Assembly (NCBI GenBank): GCA_963717705.1
Contig: CAVQWT010000004.1
Span: 372,001 to 436,000 of the forward strand
Direction: 5' to 3'
Length of the DNA stretch: 64,000 nt
Source of the DNA: CAVQWT01 sp963717705
GTDB taxonomy: Bacteria; Pseudomonadota; Gammaproteobacteria; Burkholderiales; Casimicrobiaceae
Of this stretch, positions 8,619-18,665 are shown piece by piece. The notes below the pieces were generated by a model that saw only the letters and a program-made list of their open reading frames with translations, searched no databases and had not been told where the DNA came from. The position numbers and the translations under genes were made by a program. Numbering within the stretch: the first letter of the stretch is position 1; each line of letters opens with the position of its first letter.

Positions 8619-9026
8619 ATGCGCGTGCTCCGGTGGCTTGTGCTCGTGCCCGCGTCTGCGGCGGCGTTCTACATGACGATTGCGGCGACCATCGCCACTC
8701 ACTACCTCGTGGAACAACACCTCTGCCCGGTCGCGGACTTCGATCGGGGCATCTGCAGCAACCGCACTCTCGGAGCGATACTCGAGGTGATCAAGCACGG
8801 CGGGGCGGCACTGACGGTCATCATTGTCGCGGGCGTGGCCGTCATCGTCGCGCCCTCGTACAAGCGCCCGGTCCTTGGGGCCGCGCTCGCCTTGGCGTTG
8901 CTCGTTGCGGCCTGGTTTGGCTATGCCGGCACGGCACGGTCGCTGTTCTTCGCGGCACTGGCGGGGGGCGTGCTGGCGGCCACCGTGATCCTGCGTTGGC
9001 TGCGACTGCGCGCGCCGCCCGCTTGA
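8619..9026 (+). CDS. Small four-helix membrane protein
   Basis: The 135-residue protein has about four hydrophobic segments: residues 5-27, 55-77, 84-102 and 106-124. Two cysteines (HLCPVAD, GICSN) lie in the loop between helices 1 and 2, probably on the periplasmic side. It sits 82 bp before a CPBP-type membrane protease on the same strand. No family is recognised; codon use matches its neighbours. Confidence 0.6.
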   Translation: MRVLRWLVLVPASAAAFYMTIAATIATHYLVEQHLCPVADFDRGICSNRTLGAILEVIKHGGAALTVIIVAGVAVIVAPSYKRPVLGAALALALLVAAWFGYAGTARSLFFAALAGGVLAATVILRWLRLRAPPA

Positions 9027-9108
9027 GCTTGACAATGCGCACCCAGCTCGGATTCACAAGAACCTGCGCCGGGCCCCGCCTGCCGCTCAACACGGTTGCC
9101 GACAAACC

Positions 9109-9873
9109 ATGAACAAGAGAGTCGCGATTTCGCTCGCCGCCTTCGTGGGCTGGCTGCTCATCACCGTGGTCGGCGGGCAGATCCACACCGGCCAAGGGCA
9201 ACTGACGGAGGCCGTGACACGCGGCCTGGGCTGGCCCTTCCTGCTGGCGGCGCTGTTCCTGCTGGCCTTGGTCGTGTGGCAGGAATGGCGCGACGTCGGC
9301 CTGAACAGGTTCGCATCCGGGCGCAGCCTGCTGTTGACCTGGCTGCCCGTGCTCTACATCGTCGTCGGCCTGGGTCTGGCCGTGGTCTTCGGGCTGCCCC
9401 CCGTGGGGGTGTTGCTGTGGATCCTGTTCAACACCTTCCTGGTCGGGTTGTCGGAAGAGTTGATGTTCCGCGGCGTGCTGCTGCAGGCGTTCCGGCGCAC
9501 GGTGTCGATCTGGCCGGCGGTGGCATTAACGACGCTGGCATTCGGCGCCATCCACATCCTGAACGTGTTCATGACCGGCGAACTTCGCTCGGCCTTGATC
9601 CAGTCGGCGGCGGCGGCGTTGAGCGGCCTGCTGTTCATCGCCCTGCGCCTGCGCACCGGGTCGCTGTGGCCCTGCATCATCGTCCACGGTCTGTGGGACT
9701 TTGCGACTTTCACCGTGGCGGCAGCCCGCAGCGGCGAGGCCCAGGCCAGCAGTGGTGGTGGACCCATGACCCTGATGACTTTCGTGCCAATCCTGCTGGT
9801 GCTGCCGAACGCCCTTTACGGCCTGTGGCTGATGCGGCATATCGGCAAGACCCACATTCAAGCGGATTCCTGA
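9109..9873 (+). CDS. CPBP family intramembrane metalloprotease
   Basis: The protein has about seven or eight membrane helices and carries the three motifs of the CPBP/Abi (CAAX-processing-like) family. EELMFRG is at about residue 116, FGAIHILN with H149 comes next, and HGLWDF has H193. These glutamate, arginine and histidine residues form the catalytic metal site in this family, which cleaves peptide bonds within the membrane. In bacteria members act in bacteriocin immunity, lipoprotein or signalling processes; the substrate here is unknown. It may be co-transcribed with the small membrane protein upstream. Confidence 0.85.
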   Translation: MNKRVAISLAAFVGWLLITVVGGQIHTGQGQLTEAVTRGLGWPFLLAALFLLALVVWQEWRDVGLNRFASGRSLLLTWLPVLYIVVGLGLAVVFGLPPVGVLLWILFNTFLVGLSEELMFRGVLLQAFRRTVSIWPAVALTTLAFGAIHILNVFMTGELRSALIQSAAAALSGLLFIALRLRTGSLWPCIIVHGLWDFATFTVAAARSGEAQASSGGGPMTLMTFVPILLVLPNALYGLWLMRHIGKTHIQADS

Positions 9874-10428
9874 GGGGCCATGTGGAGCCACTCCCGATCC
9901 TTGGCTGCGGCCGCAATGCTGCCGGGGGCTGCGCGCGCGGCTGCCGCACCATCGGATCGCGTCGCCAGGGGCAGCGCCAGCGGCCGCTGGTAGTCGGCCA
10001 TGGCGGTCGTCCAGGCGAGAAGTACCGGCCGCGGCGCGCCGGTGGATTCGAACCTCCTTGACGTGCATCAATACCTCCGGGCGGAATCGCGTGCGGAATT
10101 GAACTCCGGAGGGGTTCGCGATGGTGATCCACGCGGGGGGGGTGCGGGCAACGCTATGGTGTCTCGTGCGCCTGCCGCGGCAGCAGTTCCTTCCCTGCGG
10201 CTCGATGCGATGTCCCGGCATGCCGTTGGGTGATCGAATGATGACGGCACGGCACCCTGGGCCATGGAATTGCCGGCGGCCTGGACCGGGCCGCACCGAC
10301 GTGCGCGATGACCGTATTGCCGGGCACCGTTTCGACGACGACTTCAATCCACACAACCCTCGACCCGCGACGCGGATGGGGCAACGGCGAGCTTCCTTCC
10401 CGGCATTCCAATCCACGAGCCCTGCGCA
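9874..10428. other. Long intergenic region before the ABC importer
   Basis: No convincing gene is present in these 555 bases. At 10074-10112 there is a nested arrangement: CCTCCGG and CCGGAGG as inverted arms, with two direct copies of GCGGAAT 12 bp apart between them. This could be an operator but lies more than 300 bp before the ATPase gene. Minus-strand sequences resembling tRNA T-loops (GGTTCGAATCC near 10050, GGAGTTCAATTCC near 10100) lack the rest of a tRNA. I could not pick a convincing promoter. Confidence 0.4.
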
Positions 10429-11532
<1,104 letters not shown>

Positions 11533-11675
11533 GAGCACGCCGACACCGCAACGACAAGTTTGGGCAGCAGTGCTCGGCTCTCGCGGAGCACCAGGCCACG
11601 CTGTGCCCGCCGCGGCGTTGCCGGTCCCAGGACCGGCGGCCGACGCGGCGGTCCGTAACGTTTCATGGAGGGTGT

Positions 11676-12938
11676 ATGAAGAAAGTCATCAGGAAGACGC
11701 TGATCGCGCTGTGCTCGCTGACCATCGCCGCGAGCGTGGCGGCGCAGGCCCAGACCCGGGAAATCCGGGTGCTGCTCGCGAATCACCCCTACGGCGAGCT
11801 GCTGAAGTCCGCCATCCCCGAGTTCGAAAGCGCCACCGGGATCAAGGTCAACGCGGAGAGCCTGCAGGAGAGCCAGCTCACCACCAAGCTCACGACCGAG
11901 TTCGCAACGAACTCCTCGTCGGTCGACGTGTTCATGACGCGGCCGCTGCAGGAGGGGAAGATGTTCCACAAGAATGGATGGTACGAACCGCTCACCAGCT
12001 ACGACTTCTCCGACTATCCGAAGAACGTCATGAGCGTCGCGTCGTTCGGCACGCGCTCGTACATCGTGCCGCTGGTCACCGAGTGGCAGGTGCTGTACTA
12101 CCGGAAGGACCTGCTTGCCGGCGCCGGGATCAAGGTGCCCGTGAACTTCACCGAGCTCGAAGCTGCGGCCGGCAAGCTCAATTCCGACGCTGTTGCGGGC
12201 TTTGCCTCCCGCGGCAAGGGCGCGGCTGCCGTGACCCAGCTCTCGAGCTACGTCTACAACTTCGGCGGCCTCTACCTCGACAAGGGCGTCGCGGTGTTCG
12301 ACTCCAAGCCGGCGGTCGACGCGATCCGCTTCTACGGCAAGATGCTCGGCACCTGGGGCCCAAAGGGCGTGACGTCGATGTCCTGGGAAAACATCATGCC
12401 GCTGTTCCAGGCCGGCAAGGTCGCGATGTGGACGGATGCGTCCGTGTTCTATGGCCAGATCATCGATCCGGCGAAGACGCAGCTGGGCGCCGACAAGGTA
12501 GGCATTGCCAACTTCCCGGCCGGCCCTAAGACGAATTCGCCATTCATCGTGACGTCGTGGGGCATGGCCATCGCGAAGCAGTCGAAGAAGAAGGATCTCG
12601 CGCTGAAGTTCGTCGACTGGGCAACCAGCAAGGAGCTGGCCGCCAAGGGAATGCTGGCGAACATCACCATGGCGCGGTCGTCGGTCTGGGAAGACAAGGC
12701 GGTGCTGGCAAAGGTGAATCCGGGCCTCGTCGAAACGCGCGCGTTCGCGGCGAAGAACGGCTACCCGCTCGACCGGCCGTACATGAGCGCAGTGGGCGAA
12801 GCGCGCGACCTGATCGGCGAGCTGATCATCGAGTCGATCAACACCAGGGGCGCGTCGCCGAACCTCGAGAAGATGGCGAAGGAGCGCGTCGAGAAGGTGA
12901 ACGAGCTGCTCCAGGATACCGGCGAGCATGGCAAGTGA
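11676..12938 (+). CDS. Extracellular solute-binding protein of the sugar-type ABC importer
   Basis: The 420-residue protein has a signal peptide (MKKVIRKTLIALCSLTIAAS, cleavage near AQAQ) and the family 1 binding-protein fold. PEFESATGIKVN, then VDVFMTRPLQEG, then WENIMPLFQAGKVAMWTDAS and VTSWGMAIAKQS are typical of CUT1 receptors. It captures substrate in the periplasm and delivers it to the permease pair. GGAGGG lies 3 nt before the ATG. The 143-bp gap after the ATPase gene may give this abundant component separate expression. Confidence 0.92.
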   Translation: MKKVIRKTLIALCSLTIAASVAAQAQTREIRVLLANHPYGELLKSAIPEFESATGIKVNAESLQESQLTTKLTTEFATNSSSVDVFMTRPLQEGKMFHKNGWYEPLTSYDFSDYPKNVMSVASFGTRSYIVPLVTEWQVLYYRKDLLAGAGIKVPVNFTELEAAAGKLNSDAVAGFASRGKGAAAVTQLSSYVYNFGGLYLDKGVAVFDSKPAVDAIRFYGKMLGTWGPKGVTSMSWENIMPLFQAGKVAMWTDASVFYGQIIDPAKTQLGADKVGIANFPAGPKTNSPFIVTSWGMAIAKQSKKKDLALKFVDWATSKELAAKGMLANITMARSSVWEDKAVLAKVNPGLVETRAFAAKNGYPLDRPYMSAVGEARDLIGELIIESINTRGASPNLEKMAKERVEKVNELLQDTGEHGK

Positions 12939-13130
12939 GCAGCAGACGACCGGCCAGCCAGGCGGCCGATGAAGGGCGCGAGCGGCAGGCCACGGGCCTC
13001 GCCGCTTGCCGCAACAGGAAGCGAGATTGCGGATGAGCGCGGCGCCGGCCCGCGGCGACGGCATTGCCGCAGGGCCGGGCTGCGGCTGCCGGCCGCGCCG
13101 CGGCATGGCATTTGAACGGTGGGGTTGCCC

Positions 13131-14009
13131 ATGAGCCGGTCGAGCTTTGCCGAACGCCATCTGCACATCCTGTTCCCGCTCCCGGCGCTCCTCTTCGTCG
13201 CGATGCTGATGGTCTTTCCTGTCCTCTACACGTTCTTCCTGAGTTTCACCAACTGGAACCTCACCTCCGGCCTGCCCGCCGAATTCGTCGGCCTGAGGAG
13301 CTACACCCGGGTCCTCACGGAGCCCAGGTTCCTGAACGCACTGGCCCGCACGTTCGCGTTTACGGTGTTCGCCGTCGCGATCGAGGGAGTGCTTGGGGTT
13401 GCCGCTGCGCTGATACTCAACCGCGCGTTCGTCGGCCGCAGCCTTGCCAAGTTCCTGCTCCTGCTGCCACTGGTGGCCACGCCGGTCGCCGTCGGGATCG
13501 TGTTTAACCTGTTCTTCGATCCGACCATCGGCCTGCTGAACTTCGTGCTTCAGTCGTTCGGATTGCCTCCGGGACTGTGGATATCGAATGCCGCGTCGGT
13601 CCTGCCTTCGCTGATCATCGTTGACGTCTGGCAGTGGACGCCGATGATCACGCTGATCGTCCTGGCCGGCCTTGCCGGGCTGTCCGAGGAACCGGTCGAG
13701 GCCGCGCGCATCGACGGCGCGAGCGAGTGGCAGATCATCCGGTGGGTCACGATCCCCATGGTCATGCCGGTGATCCTGACCGCGTTGATCCTCCGCCTCA
13801 TCGACGCGCTGAAGACGTTCGACATCATCTTTGCCATGACGGGAGGCGGGCCCGGCTACGCGTCGGAGACGCTCAACATCATGGGCTACAAGTACAGCTT
13901 CGAGTATTTCCGCATGGGGCAGTCGGCGGTCATTCTCGTCGTGCTCTTCGTGGTTGTGTTCGGCAGCAGCCTCGGGATCATGAAGCTGCGCGCTGCGTCC
14001 GAGGAATAG
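13131..14009 (+). CDS. ABC transporter permease (MalF type)
   Basis: Six membrane helices span the inner membrane. The EAA loop reads EAARIDGASEWQIIRWVTIP, the motif that docks onto the ATPase. The start MSRSSFAERHLHIL at 13131 is preferred over the GTG at 13119. Together with the next gene it forms the heterodimeric pore of the importer. A 192-bp non-coding, GC-rich stretch separates it from the binding-protein gene. Confidence 0.92.
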   Translation: MSRSSFAERHLHILFPLPALLFVAMLMVFPVLYTFFLSFTNWNLTSGLPAEFVGLRSYTRVLTEPRFLNALARTFAFTVFAVAIEGVLGVAAALILNRAFVGRSLAKFLLLLPLVATPVAVGIVFNLFFDPTIGLLNFVLQSFGLPPGLWISNAASVLPSLIIVDVWQWTPMITLIVLAGLAGLSEEPVEAARIDGASEWQIIRWVTIPMVMPVILTALILRLIDALKTFDIIFAMTGGGPGYASETLNIMGYKYSFEYFRMGQSAVILVVLFVVVFGSSLGIMKLRAASEE

Positions 14010-14058
14010 ATCGGCCACGAACTGCGCCGGCAAGCGAGCGGGAGCACGAGGAAACCCG

Positions 14059-14874
14059 ATGAACAAAAAACTCCTTTCGAACGCGATCTTCTACATCGCA
14101 GTGGCCGCAATCGCGCTCGTCGTCCTGTTCCCGTTTCTCTGGATGCTGTCGTCGTCCTTCAAGACCCAGCTCGACATCATCTCCTGGCCGCCGAAGATCC
14201 TCTTCACGCCGACGCTGCAGAACTACGAGAAGGTCTTCGGGGAGCAGGACTTCCTGAAGTACTTCCTGAACTCGACGATCGTCGGCACTGCGGCCGTCGG
14301 TCTGTCGCTGGTCCTCGGGCTCCCCGCGGCGTACTCGATCGCCCGCTTCACGCAACGGAAGCTCGGCATGTTCATCCTGCTGGCGCGCCTGATGCCCGGC
14401 ATCTCGTTCCTGATGCCCTGGTACATCGTCTTCTCGCGCCTTGGCCTGATGGACAGCTACACGGCGCTGATCCTGAGCCACATCCTCATCGCGCTGCCCA
14501 TCGTCGTCTGGATCATGTCCAGCTACTTCGCGACGATTCCGCGCGAGATGGAGGAGTCCGCGATGGTGGACGGTGCCACCCGTCAGTACGCGTTCTGGAA
14601 GATCATCCTCCCGCTGTCCGGTCCGGGCATCATCACCGCGACCACGCTGTCATTCATCTTCTCCTGGAACAACTTCATGTTCTCGCAGGTCCTCAGCATG
14701 GAGAAGACGAAGACGCTGCCCATCGCCGTCTACAACTTCCTTTCCTACGCCGAGGTCGACTGGGGCGGCGTGATGGCCGCCGCCGTTGCGATCATGGCGC
14801 CGGCGATCGTTCTGACGATGGTCTTCCAGAAGTACGTGGTGAAGGGGCTGACGATGGGGGCCGTCAAGGGTTGA
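14059..14874 (+). CDS. ABC transporter permease (MalG type)
   Basis: The 271-residue inner-membrane protein has six helices and an EAA-like loop, MEESAMVDGATRQYAFWKI, near residue 160. LMPGISFLMPWYIVF and SFIFSWNNFMFS are typical of the second permease of CUT1 importers. GAGG lies 7 nt before the ATG. It is the last gene of the importer operon; no intrinsic terminator is visible after it. Confidence 0.92.
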   Translation: MNKKLLSNAIFYIAVAAIALVVLFPFLWMLSSSFKTQLDIISWPPKILFTPTLQNYEKVFGEQDFLKYFLNSTIVGTAAVGLSLVLGLPAAYSIARFTQRKLGMFILLARLMPGISFLMPWYIVFSRLGLMDSYTALILSHILIALPIVVWIMSSYFATIPREMEESAMVDGATRQYAFWKIILPLSGPGIITATTLSFIFSWNNFMFSQVLSMEKTKTLPIAVYNFLSYAEVDWGGVMAAAVAIMAPAIVLTMVFQKYVVKGLTMGAVKG

Positions 14875-15089
14875 GCAGCGCCCGGTCAGGGTGAGTCCAC
14901 GCGCACGACGGCGCGCGGCGCGGATCACCGCCGTTGGCCGGGTTCCGTGGATCGGACCGGCGGCGCCGGGGCGGGTTTCGCCGCGAATACAATCGGCGCA
15001 GAATTCGCCAACGCGCCAGAGCGCCCGGTTGCCGCAAGACGCCGTCGGGCGGACCTCGCAGGCGCGCACAACCGAGGAGGAATCAACCA

Positions 15090-15410
15090 ATGGCAAAGTT
15101 TCTGTTCGAGGCGCACTACACGCCCGAAGGGGCCAAGGGGATCATCAAGGAAGGGGGCAGCGCCCGTCGCGCCGCGATCGAGAAGGCGGTCACGGCGCTG
15201 GGCGGCCGGCTCGAGGCGTTCTATTTCGCCTTCGGCGGCGTCGATGCCTACGTCATCGTCGACCTTCCGGACAACGCGACGGCTGCGGCGATGGCACTCG
15301 CGGTCGGGCAATCCGGGTTGGCGTCGACGAAGACCGTCGTCCTGCTGACGGGCGAGGAAGTCGACGCGGCGACGAAGAAGTCCGTCACCTATCGGGGGCC
15401 CGGGCGCTGA
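15090..15410 (+). CDS. GYD domain protein
   Basis: The 106-residue protein MAKFLFEAHYTPEGAKGI fits the small GYD-type ferredoxin-like fold. It shows the repeated beta-alpha-beta layout with EKAVTALGGRLEAFYFAFG and the motif GVDAYVIVDLPDNATAAAMA, where GYD is replaced by VDAYV. Members are usually small cytoplasmic proteins of unknown function, often dimeric. GAGGAGG lies 9 nt before the ATG at 15090, so the longer open frame upstream was rejected. It stands alone, with 215 bp before it. Confidence 0.8.
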   Translation: MAKFLFEAHYTPEGAKGIIKEGGSARRAAIEKAVTALGGRLEAFYFAFGGVDAYVIVDLPDNATAAAMALAVGQSGLASTKTVVLLTGEEVDAATKKSVTYRGPGR

Positions 15411-15467
15411 AAGGTCTCGACCCCGGCTGGTCCAGGGCGCGGCACCTGCCATCGCCGGTGCCGCGCG

Positions 15468-17009
15468 CTACTCCAGGGCTTCGGCCCGCCGCACGATCGC
15501 GCGCGTCATGCCCTTGAAGATGAAAAGGTGGAAGGGCACCAGCACCGCCCAGTACAGCAGCCCCCAGATTCCCTGCGGATGCCAGTACGCGGTCTCGACG
15601 AGGCGCGTGCCGCCCCCGGGCAGCGGCTCGAGTTCGAACTCGAGGATGCCGGCGCCGGGAGCCTTGAGACCGAAGTTCAGCGTCAGCCGGCGCTCGGGCT
15701 CGAGTCCGATCACTTCCCAGTAGTCGATCATGTCGCCCAGCCGCACGTCGTTCGGATCGCGGCGGCCGCGCACGAAGCCGGCGCCCCCGACGAGCCAGTC
15801 GGCGAGCTCGCGCAGCGTCCACAGGATGTTCCAGTAGAAGTAGCGGTTGCGCCCACCCATCGACGTGACGACGCGCCATACCGAGGCCGGCGCCGCGGGC
15901 GTTTCCGCCGACCCGCCGGCCTTCTTGGCGTAGAACGCGTAGTCGGTGCGGTAGGCGCGGAACATCAGGGCGCCCTCGGTCCAGCGCGCGGCGACCGCGT
16001 TGCCGCGCTCCGCCGCGAGCGCGGCCTCGACCGCGGCGCGGAAACCGAGCAGCTTCTGCGGCACCAGGCGCCGGATCGCCTCGTCGTGCGCGGGGATGTC
16101 GTGCTTGAGCCCGCCGATCAGCGCGCGGGCGATGTTGACGGGCACGGCGGTGATCAGCCCCAGCCAGTACGACGACAGCGTGGGCGTCAGCACCGGCACG
16201 CGGATGATCCGCGGATTGCGGCCGACGACGGCGCCGAAGACCCGCATCATGTCCTCGTAGCTCATCAGGTCGGGGCCGCCGACGTCGTAGATGCCGCCCG
16301 CCGCATCGGGGTGCGCCGCGACGCCGATCAGGTATTCGATCAGGTTCGCGAGCGCGACCGGCGACGACCTCGACTGCACCCAGCGCGGCGTCACCATCAC
16401 CGGCAGGTGGTAGACGAGGTCGCGGATCACCTCGTACGCCGCGGAGCCGGGGCCGACGATGATGCCGGCGCGCAGCTCGGTGACGGGAACCGTCCCGGCG
16501 CGCAGCGTGTCGCCGGTCTGCTTGCGCGAGACGAGGTGCTCGGACTCGGCGTCGGGCGGCACCAGCCCGCCGAGGTAGACGATGCGGCGCACGCCGCAGG
16601 CGGCGGCGGCGCGCGCGAAGTGCTCCGCCGCCTCGATGTCGAGCCGGCCGAAGTCGCGGCCCGCGGCCATCGAGTGGACGAGGTAGTACGCGGTGTCGAC
16701 GCCGTCGAGCGCGGCTGCGAGCGACTCCGGCTTCAGCGCGTCGGCCTGGACCAGCTCGACCTGCTGCCACGCCCGCGCTTCGAGCACCTTCACGTTGCGC
16801 GCGGCGGCGCGGACGCGGACGCCGCGCGCAACCAGGGCCGGCACGAGGTTGGTGCCGACGTAGCCGCTGGCGCCGAACACCAGCGACAGCGCTCGCGTGC
16901 CGGCGGGCGAGCCGGGCGGTGGGTCGGGGGGCGAAGGAGCCGCGCGCGTGCCCGGGGAATCGATCGGCGGGGTGTTCAAGGGCAATCGGATAGAATCGGC
17001 ATGCCGCAT
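15468..17009 (-). CDS. NmrA/SDR-like NAD(P)-binding protein with DUF2867 C-terminus
   Basis: The N-terminal half is a Rossmann fold: LVFGASGYVGTNLVPALVAR is the dinucleotide-binding glycine motif, preceded by a Pro-rich leader. YLVHSMAAG and RRIVYLGGLV are typical of atypical short-chain dehydrogenases of the YbjT/NmrA group. The C-terminal half (from about residue 330) has RYFYWNILWTLRELADWLVGG-like sequence and a start-domain-like beta pattern that fits DUF2867. The substrate is unknown; related proteins are redox sensors or quinone or lipid oxidoreductases. The start at 17009 (MRHADSIRLP) was chosen over 17042. It is divergent from the M20 peptidase. Confidence 0.85.
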   Translation of the reverse strand: MRHADSIRLPLNTPPIDSPGTRAAPSPPDPPPGSPAGTRALSLVFGASGYVGTNLVPALVARGVRVRAAARNVKVLEARAWQQVELVQADALKPESLAAALDGVDTAYYLVHSMAAGRDFGRLDIEAAEHFARAAAACGVRRIVYLGGLVPPDAESEHLVSRKQTGDTLRAGTVPVTELRAGIIVGPGSAAYEVIRDLVYHLPVMVTPRWVQSRSSPVALANLIEYLIGVAAHPDAAGGIYDVGGPDLMSYEDMMRVFGAVVGRNPRIIRVPVLTPTLSSYWLGLITAVPVNIARALIGGLKHDIPAHDEAIRRLVPQKLLGFRAAVEAALAAERGNAVAARWTEGALMFRAYRTDYAFYAKKAGGSAETPAAPASVWRVVTSMGGRNRYFYWNILWTLRELADWLVGGAGFVRGRRDPNDVRLGDMIDYWEVIGLEPERRLTLNFGLKAPGAGILEFELEPLPGGGTRLVETAYWHPQGIWGLLYWAVLVPFHLFIFKGMTRAIVRRAEALE

Positions 17010-17165
17010 TCTAGTGCGCTGCCGGCGGTCGCGACGTGCCACCGGCCTCGACAGCGGCGACGGTCGCGCCTGATGCCGACGGCGCCACCCGTGCCAGCAG
17101 CGTCGGAATCACTCGCCGCGCCGCGCACCATTCGATAGCCACCTTCCATCGCCCCTTCCGCCGGT

Positions 17166-18590
17166 TTGCCCATGCCCATCTCCGATTCCCTGATCGACCG
17201 CACCTGGGACGACGACATCGTTCCGCAGATCACCGACTACATCCGCGTGCCGGCGAAGAGCCCGCACTTCGACCCCGATTGGGCGCGCAACGGTCACATC
17301 GACACCGTGGTGCGCCAGGCCGAGTCCTGGGCGCGGCGACAGCCGGTCAAGGGGCTGGTCGTCGAGACGGTCCGGCTGGAGGGCCGCACGCCGGTGCTGT
17401 TCTTCGAGGTGCCGGCGAGCCCCGGCGCCCGCGGCGATGCGACGGTGCTGCTGTACGGCCACCTCGACAAGCAACCCGAGATGCACGGCTGGCGCGACGG
17501 CTTCGGGCCGTGGATCCCGGTGATGGAGGACGGCCGCCTGTACGGGCGCGGCGGCGCCGACGACGGCTACGCGGTGTACGCGTCGCTGACGGCGATCGCC
17601 GCGCTGCAGGCCGCGGGCGAGCCGCATGCGCGCTGCGTCGGCCTGATCGAGACCTGCGAGGAGAGCGGCAGCTACGACCTCCCCGCGTACATCGACGCGC
17701 TGAAGCCGCGGCTCGGCCGCGTCGATTTCGTCGTCGGGCTCGATTCCGGCGCGGGCGACTACGAGCGGCTGTGGATCACCACGTCGCTGCGCGGCATGGC
17801 CGCCGGCACGCTGACGGTCGAGGTGCTGACCGAGGGCGTGCACTCGGGCGATGCCAGCGGCGTGGTGCCGTCGTCGTTCCGCGTCGCACGCCGGCTGCTC
17901 GACCGCATCGAGGATGCCGCCACCGGCCGCATCCTGCCGCCGGCGTTCCACGCGCCGATTCCCGCCGAGCGTGTCGCGCAGGTCACCGCCGCCGCCGAGA
18001 TCCTCGGCGACATCGTCATCCGCAAGTACCCGTTCGCGGGGCGCACGCAGCCGATGGCGTCCGACCGCCCCGAGGCGATGCTCAACCGGACGTGGCGTCC
18101 CGCGCTGTCGATCACCGGCGCCGACGGCCTGCCGCCGATCGCCAACGCCGGCAACGTGCTGCGGCCGAAGACGGCATTGAAGCTGTCGCTGCGGCTGCCG
18201 CCGACGCTCGACGGCGAAGCGGCGTCGATGGAGCTGAAGCGGCTGCTGGAAGCGGATCCACCGTACGGCGCGACGGTGCGCTTCGAGGCCGACCAGGGCG
18301 CCACCGGCTGGAACGCGCCGGCGACGGCACCCTGGCTCGCGGCGGCGGCGCAGGCGGCGTCGCTGGCGGCGTACGGCAAGCCGGCCGGCGCGATGGGCGA
18401 GGGCGGCACGATCCCGTTCATGGGCATGCTGGGCGTGTCGTTCCCCGACGCGCAGTTCCTGATCACCGGCGTGCTGGGACCGAAGTCGAACGCGCACGGG
18501 CCGAACGAGTTCCTGCACGTTCCCTACGCCAGGAAGCTGACGGCCTGCGTCGCGCGGATCCTCGGCGCCCACGCGCAGCGCGGGGCCTGA
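17166..18590 (+). CDS. M20 family metallopeptidase (dipeptidase/carboxypeptidase type)
   Basis: This 474-residue cytoplasmic zinc peptidase has the M20 motifs in order: LLYGHLDKQPE (metal histidine and catalytic aspartate), GRGGADDGYAVYA (bridging aspartate), ETCEESGSYDLP (catalytic and metal glutamates), VGLDSGAGDY (metal aspartate) and, near the C-terminus, NAHGPNEFLH (metal histidine). The inserted dimerisation domain contains TEGVHSGDASGVVPSS. It most resembles carnosinase-like dipeptidases that act on short peptides or N-acylated amino acids. It converges on the exonuclease gene. Confidence 0.92.
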   Translation: MPMPISDSLIDRTWDDDIVPQITDYIRVPAKSPHFDPDWARNGHIDTVVRQAESWARRQPVKGLVVETVRLEGRTPVLFFEVPASPGARGDATVLLYGHLDKQPEMHGWRDGFGPWIPVMEDGRLYGRGGADDGYAVYASLTAIAALQAAGEPHARCVGLIETCEESGSYDLPAYIDALKPRLGRVDFVVGLDSGAGDYERLWITTSLRGMAAGTLTVEVLTEGVHSGDASGVVPSSFRVARRLLDRIEDAATGRILPPAFHAPIPAERVAQVTAAAEILGDIVIRKYPFAGRTQPMASDRPEAMLNRTWRPALSITGADGLPPIANAGNVLRPKTALKLSLRLPPTLDGEAASMELKRLLEADPPYGATVRFEADQGATGWNAPATAPWLAAAAQAASLAAYGKPAGAMGEGGTIPFMGMLGVSFPDAQFLITGVLGPKSNAHGPNEFLHVPYARKLTACVARILGAHAQRGA

Positions 18591-18600
18591 CCGGCCACGG

Positions 18601-18634
18601 GCCGGCGAGGGGCCGGCGAGGGGGCCGGCGGAGG
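18601..18634 (+). repeat. Three copies of an 11-12 nt GC-rich repeat between convergent genes
   Basis: GCCGGCGAGGG, GCCGGCGAGGGG and GCCGGCGGAGG occur back to back in the 75-bp gap between two convergent genes. Each holds the palindrome GCCGGC, so the transcript could form alternative stems, but there is no U-tract. Confidence 0.45.
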
Positions 18635-18665
18635 TGACGCCGGGACGACGAGCGGCCCCGGCGGC

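Noticed and set aside
10040..10115. tRNA T-loop-like sequences on the minus strand (GGTTCGAATCC and GGAGTTCAATTCC)
   Set aside because: No acceptor stem, D-arm or anticodon arm at the right spacing; the T-stems do not pair fully.
14934..15089. An N-terminal extension of the GYD protein
   Set aside because: The extension is Arg-rich and lacks a ribosome site, while GAGGAGG directly precedes the ATG at 15090.
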